Assembly: GCF_007741495.1 (NCBI RefSeq)
Contig: NZ_CP036262.1
Coordinates: 3,844,001 to 3,908,000 of the forward strand
DNA length: 64,000 bases
From: Roseimaritima multifibrata
Lineage (GTDB): Bacteria; Planctomycetota; Planctomycetia; Pirellulales; Pirellulaceae
Direction of reading: 5' to 3'
Part shown: positions 9,006 to 16,055 of the stretch, one piece after another
Layout: each line of letters begins with the position of its first letter
Numbering within the stretch: the first letter of the stretch is position 1
Program-made: the position numbers and the translations under genes
Notes under the pieces: generated by a model
What the model saw: only the letters and a program-made list of their open reading frames with translations
What the model was told of the DNA's origin: nothing
Databases searched by the model: none

Positions 9006-9407
9006 ATCCGCATCGACGTGCTCAAACTCGGTGGGGAGAACTCCTTCATCGGGTAGTCCGTCGCCGTGATAGCGACACAGAAATGGTGTTTCGCTCCCCT
9101 CTTGGCCGTATGCCATCAGATGATCGAGATCCAACACCTAGCCACTGTGGCCATAGTGGCGGTCCTCCTCGGGATAGTCGCCGAGATACTCGTCCTCCAC
9201 GACGATGTGGTGCCCGTGTTTCTCGCTGTCCGCCAATTCATCGATTGCATCGCTCATGCTGTTGGCTTCGATGATCAGATACAATGACGAATAGCTTCCA
9301 CCGATTTCGATCAACCACGTTTTGCCAAACCAGTCACCGGGATTCAGTACCGGGATGTCGGTCAGGTCGTGGCCATGCAGGTTGCCTGATGCTTTGATCT
9401 CGCTCAT
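9003..9407 (-). pseudogene. Cassette gene of unknown function interrupted by an amber codon
   Basis: From the ATG at 9407 (GGAG at good spacing; M at 9419 also possible) the frame runs to TAG at 9138-9140. It continues with coding character (VLDLDHLMAYGQEGSETPF..RYHGDGLPDEG) to a TAA that lies exactly in the attC-like junction. A single C-to-T change (CAG to TAG) would explain the stop. The same RxHGxGLPDEG ending is found in another fragment at about 10234-10310. No function is recognised. The N-part has a beta-rich, acidic character. Confidence 0.5.
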
Positions 9408-9419
9408 CGCTTGCTCCAT

Positions 9420-9463
9420 TACAAATGGTTGGATTGCTGTTGATGTCGATCAAGCGGGTGTTA
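9420..9463 (-). repeat. attC-like junction 3
   Basis: Minus strand GGATAACACCCGCTTG, then ATCAACAGCAATCCAACC and the small hairpin CCATT-TGT-AATGG. The outer arms CGCTTG and CAAGCG can pair. It shares the block ATCAACAGCAAT-x-CAAC and AATGGAGCA with junction 5. Confidence 0.5.
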
Positions 9464-9874
9464 TCCGTCCTCGCTGATGGCGAACGCTTCCTCATCGTCC
9501 GCATCAAGCTGGGCGAAATGATCAGATAATTGATCTGCATGGTATCGAGCGTCGTCTTCATCCCTGTGACGTATCAATTCGCCACGGAAGAGCATTCCAT
9601 CGTCAGCGAGTGCATAACCAACGATGAATCGATTTGCGGTAAGTCGGAACAACAATGCCATTGAGCCGTCCGAGAACCGCTGAACGACTTCGGATCGACA
9701 GGCAAGAATCGTTTTGCCGCACCACGATGTGAGATGGATTTTACCCCTAGTTGATTTAGTGTAGGCGGTGAAACTGCGACCGACAACACTTGCTCCGATG
9801 GCGGCAAACTGGTTTCCTTCGTGGGAGATGATTCCGACCTCAACTTGTCCTGATCGAATACAACTGGTTTTCAT
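9461..9874 (-). CDS. Cassette-borne conserved hypothetical protein
   Basis: The product has 137 residues, soluble and with an acidic C-terminus (DADDEEAFAISEDG). The N-terminal half is beta-rich (FAAIGASVVGRSFTAYT.., GKIHLTSWCGKTI), similar in style to small planctomycete proteins of unknown function. The stop TAA lies inside junction 3 and the start follows junction 4 by ~75 bp, so the gene fills one unit of the array. No catalytic motif is seen. Confidence 0.65.
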   Translation of the reverse strand: MKTSCIRSGQVEVGIISHEGNQFAAIGASVVGRSFTAYTKSTRGKIHLTSWCGKTILACRSEVVQRFSDGSMALLFRLTANRFIVGYALADDGMLFRGELIRHRDEDDARYHADQLSDHFAQLDADDEEAFAISEDG

Positions 9875-9961
9875 TTTTGTTCTCGCTTGTTTTTTCGTCG
9901 CAGGCGGTTGGAACGAAGTGTTCCGTGGAAGCCGACTGCGACGAATATCAAGCGGGTGTTA
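9875..9961 (-). repeat. attC-like junction 4 with long imperfect palindrome
   Basis: Minus strand TTAACACCCGCTTG at one end and CAAGCGAGAACA at the other. Between them TTCGTCGCAG pairs with CTGCGACGAA and a GGAAC..GTTCC inner stem. This is the copy most like a full integron attC site (outer simple sites plus folded arms, ~85 nt). Confidence 0.55.
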
Positions 9962-9962
9962 A

Positions 9963-10241
9963 TTACAACGGAATGACTTCATACTCCGTCGATTCACCGT
10001 GCTCGATGCGGTCACCAACAAACACTCGATCCGCATCAACCGGTGGCCGGATATCGAGATAGGCGTGCAAGCCTTGACGAGCGAGAATTGGCAACGGGAC
10101 TGAGCGTTGCTTGTTTCCTTTGCCTTGCCTGAAGACAGCCGTGCCGCTTCTCACCCCGATCATCAGATCATTCAATTCCATTCCCACTAAATCACTGACT
10201 CGGCAGCCAGTAAACAGAAACAGGTTGAAAATCGCCTTCAT
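9963..10241 (-). pseudogene. Tyrosine recombinase fragment (XerC-like, N-part of catalytic domain)
   Basis: It has the first catalytic Arg motif (LFLFTGCRVSDLVGMEL) and the Lys beta-hairpin (QGKGNKQRSVPL), then RPPVDADRVFVGDR. There the family similarity ends: the HxxR box and the Tyr are missing. The tail HGESTEYEVIPL resembles instead the C-terminus of the gene at 11549 (EGESVEFDVLPI), so the fragment is fused to the end of another cassette gene. Its 5' end is also a junction, near 10235. Confidence 0.7.
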
Positions 10242-10310
10242 CGGGCAGCCCCTCGCCGTGCCGTAGCTTCGTTGCCGACTCCTCGGCTAGAGTCTCTTCA
10301 CTTTTCTCTG
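10234..10310 (-). pseudogene. Fragment of the RxHGxGLPDEG gene family
   Basis: About 25 codons (EESATKLRHGEGLPDEG) match the end of the amber-interrupted gene at 9003-9140. The frame then passes directly into the recombinase fragment in a different frame, suggesting a recombination joint near 10235. Confidence 0.35.
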
Positions 10311-10471
10311 CTGTTGGACCGGTTTTGCGAGGCGGGAGTATCTTTCGAATTTTCCGCTTGTGACTATTGCCCCCCCCCCACGCATGGTAAAGTACCTCTC
10401 CAGTAGTGGACGCCACCGGTGCCGGATCTGGAGCGGGCCAACTTCCTAGACCTACAACAAGGAGAAGCGAG

Positions 10472-11200
10472 ATGATGCGAACAATTCAATTGGCGGTGGC
10501 GTGCGTGGCAATGCTGGCCTTCACGGCGGGGCAGGTGCAGGCGGGGATAATCACTACCACTACGACATGGGATGGAACTAGTAGCATTAGTTCTTTCGGA
10601 GAACTAAATTCCGCCACCTATGGGCAGACATTCCTCGTGTCTGGCTCGGATGACGTTCTAGATAGCTGGACCTTTTTCCTGAACGATTCTCAGGATCCCG
10701 ATTTCGTAGATTTTGCTTTTTACGTCATGGATTGGGATGCCGGAACGACTCGAGCGACGGGGTCCGTGCTTTACCAAAGTGCAGCAGTTTCAACAAGCAA
10801 CAATGGCGGGTTTGGCGGCATGGAAGCGTTCACTTTCAATACAGGCGGATTGCAACTTACGTCTGGCAATGATTACATTGCATTTGTTAGTGCGACCGGC
10901 CTCTTTGATGGGAGTAACGGTACGGCTTCGGCAGGTTCACTGCTAGACGAGTCGGTGTATGCAGATGGTAGCTTTTTTTGGCAAAATAACGGTAATACGG
11001 CAGGCACTTGGGACACACAAGGGTGGTCATCTAATGGCAACTTTGGGGATCTAGCTTTTACAGCGACGTTTTCGGAATCGGGCATCTCGCCTGTTCCTGA
11101 ACCCTCTTCGCTCGCTTTGTTCGGGTTTGGTGCGTGTGTCGCTGGTGCCGGTGCCGCCCGTCGCCGCCGACGTGAAAAACAGCAAGAAACCACGGCCTAA
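10472..11200 (+). CDS. PEP-CTERM sorted secreted protein (second of three)
   Basis: The product has 242 residues. An AAGGAG ribosome site lies 7 bases before the ATG pair at 10472/10475. The signal peptide ends QVQAG; the middle part (about 30-205) is Ser/Thr/Asn/Gly-rich and beta-rich; the C-terminus has VPEPSSLALFGFGACVAG and an RRRRR tail. The leader DNA and first ~25 codons are nearly the same as in the gene at 13587-14345, although the middle is unrelated. It is followed by a strong hairpin terminator and, convergently, a small gene. It lies between attC-like junctions 4 and 5. Confidence 0.88.
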   Translation: MMRTIQLAVACVAMLAFTAGQVQAGIITTTTTWDGTSSISSFGELNSATYGQTFLVSGSDDVLDSWTFFLNDSQDPDFVDFAFYVMDWDAGTTRATGSVLYQSAAVSTSNNGGFGGMEAFTFNTGGLQLTSGNDYIAFVSATGLFDGSNGTASAGSLLDESVYADGSFFWQNNGNTAGTWDTQGWSSNGNFGDLAFTATFSESGISPVPEPSSLALFGFGACVAGAGAARRRRREKQQETTA

Positions 11201-11227
11201 TCTAGCCGACACAACAGGCAATCAAAG

Positions 11228-11254
11228 CGGGCGACCATTACGGTCGCCCGTTTT
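11228..11254 (+). terminator. Terminator between PEP-CTERM gene 2 and its convergent small gene
   Basis: CGGGCGACC-ATTA-CGGTCGCCCG followed by TTTTC. An equivalent hairpin is found in the other copy at 13533-13555. Confidence 0.8.
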
Positions 11255-11310
11255 CAATGGTGCGATGGAAAATTTCAGCAGCACCGGACGCACCTGCGGC
11301 TTGGCCGCCT

Positions 11311-11442
11311 TCACGGCTTGCGTTGGGGCGGTTTCTTCGGTTTGGGCTGGGGCAACTTCGACAGACCTTCCACGGCCTTGCCGTCGTTCAGCCACAACCC
11401 TTCCAGAATCGCCAGCCATTCTTGAAACGTCATTATGTTCAT
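11311..11442 (-). pseudogene. Small MTFQEWL-type protein, frameshifted copy
   Basis: It encodes MNIMTFQEWLAI..EGLWLNDGKAVEGL, as in the 72-residue gene at 13327-13545. It stops after 43 residues because of a small deletion in the Pro/Lys-rich region; the remaining codons (VKAAKPQVRPVLLKFS) continue in another frame. Function is unknown. It converges on the PEP-CTERM gene, the same arrangement as in the other copy. Confidence 0.6.
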
Positions 11443-11499
11443 GCCCGTCTATGCGTCGGTCGGAAACCCCGGTCAGTTGGTGTTCATGTAGATTGCCCG

Positions 11500-11551
11500 A
11501 TGCTCCATTCCAAAAGTTGTATTGCTGTTGATATGGAACAAGCGGGTGTCA
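11500..11551 (-). repeat. attC-like junction 5
   Basis: Minus strand TGACACCCGCTTGTTCC, then ATCAACAGCAATACAAC and GGAATGGAGCA, homologous to junction 3. The TGA is the stop codon of the gene at 11549-11839. Confidence 0.5.
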
Positions 11552-11839
11552 GATCGGGAGCACATCGAATTCGACGGATTCACCTTCAGCGATTTTCTCG
11601 ATGGCTGAGAATGCCCTCATTTCACGTTCGATGGTCATTCGGCAAAGCGAGTTGAGCTTGCTGATAAAGACGATTGAAACCGGATGATTGTTGAGATCGC
11701 TGCCCAGCCCTGGCTGTCGGCGAGCGATGTGTACTACCAAATGGGCGAGTGCGGTTAGGCGACTGGGTGGACTGGAGACGCCTTCCATCACTGAGTCGCC
11801 GCATCTGTGTCCTATGAACCAACCCTGGAAATATTTCAA
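11549..11839 (-). CDS. Cassette-borne hypothetical protein
   Basis: The product has 96 residues, mainly helical (RLTALAHLVVHIARRQ, NHPVSIVFISKLNSLCRM), with an acidic end GESVEFDVLPI whose stop lies in junction 5. No domain is recognised. The start is uncertain; the convincing part begins near SVMEGVSSPPSRL (about 11790). Its C-terminus resembles the tail fused to the recombinase fragment at 9963. Confidence 0.45.
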   Translation of the reverse strand: MKYFQGWFIGHRCGDSVMEGVSSPPSRLTALAHLVVHIARRQPGLGSDLNNHPVSIVFISKLNSLCRMTIEREMRAFSAIEKIAEGESVEFDVLPI

Positions 11840-12002
11840 CCCTCCATCGCAAGGCGGGGACAGGCTCGCTTGCTGAATGGGTTTTGACGAAACAGTTAAC
11901 GCCGAATAACAGCAATGTGGGGCGACTTATGGGGTGACTTGCGAAAATCACATACTCCCTAAACCCTTTCTAGCAAAGAACTTGGCAGAAATGGCAGGGA
12001 GT

Positions 12003-12146
12003 CCTCGGGGGTGTACTTTTGTGGTCCTCCACAACCATCAGCAATCGTCAAAAGCCGGTTTTACCGGGCTTTTTTCGTTTTGCGACTTCTCTAGGGGGCT
12101 CCTGACTACGTTGTGATGGATCCCCCAATGGGATCCCCAGTAGGTC
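12003..12146 (+). repeat. Right attachment-site direct repeat (attR)
   Basis: Copy of 4382-4526 with a handful of substitutions and one deleted C in the terminator stem. It carries the last ~13 bases of the tRNA-Arg gene but no further tRNA sequence. Confidence 0.8.
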
Positions 12147-12710
12147 CCCGGCCAAATCGAAGTCCTCTTCGGCCGTTTGCAGATAATGCGTCTCCGCAAT
12201 CGCACCACTGTGGCCGAACCAGTCGTTTAGGACGTGGTTGGCAAATCGACCAGAACGTTCCAGCTCCGTCCGCCGCGTCGAACGCAAACACATGAATGGC
12301 TTGGGCCACCTCTCCACACCGGCCAGGTCAGCGATTCGGTGCAGCTGCGACCTCAGATTCTGCTCCGTATGACGGTACCGATTAATCACGTAGTCAGTCG
12401 CTGGCACATCGACGCCCGGCTGACGGATATCCGCAAGATCCTCTAACTCGACTCGAAGCTCCGGGAACAAAGGGGCGCCGCGTTCACCTTTCCCCGCTCG
12501 TTTCGTCTTCGTAGCATGAATCTTGAACCGGCCACGCTCCCAGTTGATATCCGACCACCGGAGCCGAAGAACTTCCGAAGGGCAACGGAGACCTCCGTAT
12601 CGAGCCAGGGAAAAAATTGCCCGCCACTCCTGGTCTGGGCAGGCTACGACGCCGAGGATCGCCAGTGTCAGGCACATAGCGATTGGTCGAATCTGGATCA
12701 CGCGATTCAT
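12048..12710 (-). pseudogene. Island tyrosine recombinase, N-terminus replaced by a foreign signal peptide
   Basis: The C-terminal catalytic domain is complete: [14 protein letters not shown] (first Arg), KTKRAGKGE (Lys), [14 protein letters not shown] (second Arg box), [17 protein letters not shown] (His and nucleophile Tyr). This is the pattern of planctomycete integrases. The ~150-residue N-terminal DNA-binding part is missing. Instead the frame starts from an ATG with a GGAG site and a signal-peptide-like sequence ([22 protein letters not shown]) that joins at ACPDQEW near 12655. The 3' end lies within attR. A secreted half-integrase should not work. Confidence 0.8.
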
Positions 12711-12870
12711 CGTCATTTCTCCATTGGTTAAAAACTCGGGCCAAGAGCGACTGCAGAGCACGCCTGAGACGAAACTTTTTAGCCCAAGCCAGGGTGATGA
12801 GCACAACCAACACGCTGCTTGTCGCAATCAAAGCTGTGGTCATACGGACCTCTATTGGCGAAAGGGGGTG

Positions 12871-12930
12871 AAAACGAAAAAAGCCCCGCCCTCCGGAAAT
12901 CTCGTAATGAGATGACCGGAAGACGGGGCT
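12871..12930 (-). terminator. Long hairpin terminator
   Basis: AGCCCCG..CTTCCGG..ATCTC pairs with GAGAT..CCGGA..CGGGGCT over ~49 bases and is followed on the minus strand by TTTTTT. It ends whatever is transcribed leftward from about 13150, where no protein gene is visible. Confidence 0.75.
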
Positions 12931-13160
12931 GTGGACTCCAAATTGGAGTGCTGGAAGAGCTAAGTCTCCCCTAGTATTAGTGACACCAATCGGCCAAAAA
13001 TTTAGCGGATCGTGGCTGCACTCGAATCACACGTGCCACGATTGCTATGCGGTAACAGCTTTAACGTTTCTTCAACGCCGGGATCACTTGGAGAGCCGAC
13101 GCCATCATGGCCGCTCGCACGTCACCACCGCCAGAACGTGGTGGCGTCGGCCCTGCCCAT
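12871..13160 (-). ncRNA. Candidate structured RNA ending in a strong terminator
   Basis: Two further inverted repeats precede the terminator: 13095-13151 (GCCGACGCCA/TGGCGTCGGC) and 13009-13042 (ATCGTGGC/GCCACGAT). No convincing open frame lies on the minus strand here. The combination of hairpins with a terminator but without a gene suggests an RNA, but a family cannot be named and the promoter is not evident. Confidence 0.3.
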
Positions 13161-13326
13161 TATTAGCCGGGTTTGTAAGCCAATTTCCCCCGTGGTCCGC
13201 CCCGAACCCGTTTCTCCACAAACGCCAGCAACAGCAACACCTTAGAGACCGGTGTAGGCATGGTGTTGGCATGTTTCGAGGGGGCTGGCCTGCTCCGTTT
13301 TTATGACCGCCAGCGTAAATACAGAC

Positions 13327-13545
13327 ATGAACATCATGACGTTTCAAGAATGGCTGGCGATTCGGGAAGGGTTGTGGCTGAACGACGGCAAGGCCGTGGA
13401 AGGTCTGTCGAAGTTGCCGCAGCCCAAACCGAAAACACCGCCCTACCACAACCCGCTCACGCAGGCCGTGAAGCCGGCAAAGCCGCAGGTACGTCCGGTG
13501 CTGCCGAAGTTTTCCACTGCAGCAAAGAAAAACGGACGACCGTGA
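13327..13545 (+). CDS. Small MTFQEWL-type protein, intact copy
   Basis: The product has 72 residues: a short helical start (MTFQEWLAIREGLWLNDG), then a Pro/Lys-rich basic tail (PQPKPKTPP..AVKPAKPQVRP..AAKKNGRP). Function is unknown. It converges on the PEP-CTERM gene at 13587, and both pass into a shared hairpin. The copy at 11311-11442 next to the other PEP-CTERM gene shows the pair was duplicated as a unit. Confidence 0.6.
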   Translation: MNIMTFQEWLAIREGLWLNDGKAVEGLSKLPQPKPKTPPYHNPLTQAVKPAKPQVRPVLPKFSTAAKKNGRP

Positions 13546-13555
13546 TGGTCGCCCG
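13528..13555 (-). terminator. Terminator of PEP-CTERM gene 3
   Basis: CGGGCGACC-ATCA-CGGTCGTCCG followed on the minus strand by TTTTTC. It overlaps the end of the convergent small gene and is homologous to 11228-11254. Confidence 0.75.
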
Positions 13556-13586
13556 CATTGATTGCCTGCTAGTTCTGTAGGTCAGG

Positions 13587-14345
13587 TTACGCCGTGGCCT
13601 CTTGGAACTTCTCACGTCGTCGACGACTAGCGGCCCCAACACCCGCCACACACGCACCAATACCGAACAATGCGAGAGATGAGGGTTCGGGGACTGCTGC
13701 CGTAGAAGTCGCATCCAAAAACAAGTTATCCACTGCGAATGTTGAAAAACTGTGAGTCACTGCCCCAACATATCGTAACGTGAGCGTTTGGCCTACGAGC
13801 GGGGCTAGGTTGCCGGTAACGTCGACGTTGTACGACCGCCAACCTCCCGAATCGAAGGGCTCGCCCCCCGTACCAACGGCGAGACCGGTCGCAACCACGT
13901 TGGCGACGCTGATGTTCGTGAATGGCGTACCGTTAAGCACGATGTCCACAACCAGTGTCTGATCAGTAAGAAGGACTGGACCCAAATATTCCCACCCCCC
14001 TTCACCGTTGTAATCCCAGATCACGTCAAACGAAAGAGCATAAGTTGAAGCGGCTGGAACGACGAAATTCTGTGTCAGTTGGTAAGCGTTCCCTGCGTTC
14101 CAAGTTTGATATGCGAAATTGTCCCCCGTCGGCGCTGCAGGAAAATTCGTAAAGATAGAAGTGTTGTTATTCCCCGTTGGGGATCCAGTCGTGGCGATTC
14201 CATTGAGACTAGAACCGCCGGTGACAGTCCAGCCTGCCAGCCCCGTTTCGAAATCCCCATTGGTGTTAATAATCCCCGCCTGCACCTGCCCCGCCGTGGC
14301 GACCAGCACCGCCATGCACGCCACCGCCAATTGAATCGTTCGCAT
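13587..14345 (-). CDS. PEP-CTERM sorted secreted protein (third of three)
   Basis: The product has 252 residues. AAGGAG lies 9 bases before the ATG at 14345 (GTG at 14348 also possible). The signal peptide ends QVQAG. The mature part starts NTNGDFETGLAGWTV, typical of a carbohydrate-binding-like or choice-of-anchor jelly-roll, with SYNVDVTGNLAPLVGQTLTL and FAVDNLFLDA near its end. The sorting signal VPEPSSLALFGIGACVAG and a basic tail follow. Leader and tail match PEP-CTERM gene 2; the middle does not. It lies outside the tRNA island proper. Confidence 0.88.
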   Translation of the reverse strand: MRTIQLAVACMAVLVATAGQVQAGIINTNGDFETGLAGWTVTGGSSLNGIATTGSPTGNNNTSIFTNFPAAPTGDNFAYQTWNAGNAYQLTQNFVVPAASTYALSFDVIWDYNGEGGWEYLGPVLLTDQTLVVDIVLNGTPFTNISVANVVATGLAVGTGGEPFDSGGWRSYNVDVTGNLAPLVGQTLTLRYVGAVTHSFSTFAVDNLFLDATSTAAVPEPSSLALFGIGACVAGVGAASRRRREKFQEATA

Positions 14346-14643
14346 CACCTCGCTTCTCCTTGTTGTAGATCTAATAATGGGGCCCTCTCCCAATCCGGCA
14401 GTGATGGCGCTCACCACTGGAGTGGCAATCATACCAGCCTACAGAGGGGCTTCAACAGACAAGACCGAAAAAATCCGAAAGATTTTCCCGCTTCGCCAAA
14501 CCGCTCCGACCGGGCCAGTGCGTGTAAAGTCTCTATATCTACAATCAGTGACGGCGGATCACCCTCGTTTCCGGCTTCGTTGCGAGCAATTAGTCCGTCA
14601 AGTGTCGTGAGTACGTTGTTCTCGCATACCCGACTCTACCACG
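14346..14643. promoter_or_regulatory. Leader region conserved with PEP-CTERM gene 2
   Basis: Minus-strand sequence upstream of 14345 shares blocks with 10330-10471, including ACAACAAGGAGAAGCGAG just before the start and a stretch like AATCTTTCGGATTTT further up. The shared upstream DNA probably includes the promoter; I cannot place -35/-10 boxes with confidence. Confidence 0.45.
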
Positions 14644-14877
14644 ATGGTGATGTGCTGCGTCTCGTTCGACGATGGAACCTGGATCTTCTGGCACGACGAC
14701 TCACCGGTCCTAGTTACGTTCCCTGCTTTAGAGCCTGAGCAGTACGAGAGCGGCACGGTACATGAAATCGACGATTTGCTTGATGCTCCCGAAAGACTCT
14801 ACGAGCTACCCGAAAAACGGATGGACGCGGTACGAGAACGGTACGTTCGAATAGTCTTGGGTTTTAGTGAATTCTGA
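14644..14877 (+). CDS. Possible small acidic protein
   Basis: The product has 77 residues: a start MVMCCVSFDDGTWIFWHDD, then an acidic helical part (VHEIDDLLDAPERLYELPEKRMDAVRERYVRIV). Composition looks protein-like, but no ribosome site or family is recognised, and it could be the tail of a decayed gene. Confidence 0.3.
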   Translation: MVMCCVSFDDGTWIFWHDDSPVLVTFPALEPEQYESGTVHEIDDLLDAPERLYELPEKRMDAVRERYVRIVLGFSEF

Positions 14878-14997
14878 TTCGCACGCGAGCAACTGATATC
14901 TCGCGACACACAAAGTTGTGTTGCCCCGAACCTCATTGGCTCCTGGCTTTTCCAAGCTTTGGTTCGACCATACTCTGTGGATGCATATCATAGGCAG

Positions 14998-15290
14998 CCG
15001 CTTGTGTAGCTGGAGAGCTTGTTCCATCGGAGGTGATGCAATTTCGTCGAAATACTGTTCGGCCATCTTTTGCAAGACTGCTAGTTCAGCACGTTCGGTG
15101 GCACTAATTGAGCCAGTGATCTCACGATCGATCAATTCACACCGTCGATCGTCTTTAGCTTGTGTCCATTGCGAGTCGTCTCCGGTCGCATCGACTTCCT
15201 CGGCAACAAACCGTGTTACGGCGAGTTGGATCAGATGCCTAAAGTCCTGCCCGGATTTCCGTGCCGTGCCTGTTCTGCTTCGATTGCGTG
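14998..15290 (-). pseudogene. Fragment of a planctomycete conserved hypothetical gene
   Basis: An open frame without ATG reads FRHLIQLAVTRFVAEE and then RRCELIDREITGSISATERAELAVLQ..ALQLHKRL. It resembles a short helical domain common in planctomycete hypothetical proteins (RCELIDREIDGT-like). Similarity stops near 14998, while the frame continues to 14806 without family character. No start codon with a ribosome site is seen, so it is treated as a remnant. Confidence 0.35.
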
Positions 15291-15292
15291 CG

Positions 15293-15643
15293 TCAGATTG
15301 AGTGAAACTGTCTCAAGAAGTCTCGCTTTGTTCGACGAAATTTTCGATGGGTCTCGTGCTGAAGCCTGCGGGATGATTTTTCAAACGCTGGGGCGACCAC
15401 GCCCCAGTCACCATTTCGTGCAAACAGGACAAGAACGTCGACAAGGCTTTTCGACCAGGAATTCTGAATGCGATGGTTCTTGCCAGTCGACTCGAACGTT
15501 TTGACCTGGATTCGATAAAACTTCGGACCGTCGGATATTAGCAAGTCTGTTTTATGACCGTGATCAAGCAACGGTGCGAAAACCTGCCATCCATCTTGCA
15601 TCAACCAGCATGCCACCATGTTTTCAAACGAAATATTCTTCAT
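15293..15643 (-). CDS. Small PD-(D/E)XK nuclease-like protein
   Basis: The product has 116 residues from the ATG at 15643 (a GTG at 15688 would add 15). The pattern FENMVACWLMQDGWQVFAPLLDHGHKTDLLISDG..FYRIQVKT fits the fold: helix with a Glu, then Asp in the second strand (TDLLI) and Q-x-K in the third (IQVK). Such stand-alone proteins are related to group I intron-associated and other small endonucleases. It could be a homing-type or defence nuclease; the target is unknown. It stands alone in a region of broken genes. Confidence 0.55.
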   Translation of the reverse strand: MKNISFENMVACWLMQDGWQVFAPLLDHGHKTDLLISDGPKFYRIQVKTFESTGKNHRIQNSWSKSLVDVLVLFARNGDWGVVAPAFEKSSRRLQHETHRKFRRTKRDFLRQFHSI

Positions 15644-16055
15644 CGTTTGATGGGTCTTTACAAGCGTTTTTGTTGACCGTCGGGGCACTGTTCTAGATCC
15701 AGCTAGCGGCTTATTCAGAACGACTATAAATCGCAGCTCGGAAATTTGGCTCGGGCAAAGATCTCTAGTGAGGAAAACGGTAGAAAAGAGAACGCGGTAC
15801 CGTATCGGCTTCGAAAATTGAGAACTACTTTAAGATTGAACAGGCCTTGGTTGAGGCACTTGAGGAAGTTCGTCATCGACTCACTAACAACGTGAAGATA
15901 CTCGAATTGGGGCGAAGCGAGATCGCCCGCGGCGCTGTCGAAACCCGAAAAACATTCGACAATTCGCAGCTCCTTCCCTTACCTGAATGTCAAACATTGA
16001 CAAATAAGGTCGCGAACGCCAACTTTGTCTGATTACTTCGCGAGGAATCATTCTA

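Noticed and set aside
10192-10416. Frame upstream of PEP-CTERM gene 2 as a full gene
   Set aside because: Most of it is the conserved PEP-CTERM leader DNA; only ~25 codons at the end match another gene fragment.
13105-13449. Minus-strand frame over the small MTFQEWL gene
   Set aside because: Its plus-strand counterpart is duplicated with conserved protein sequence; the minus frame is a shadow.
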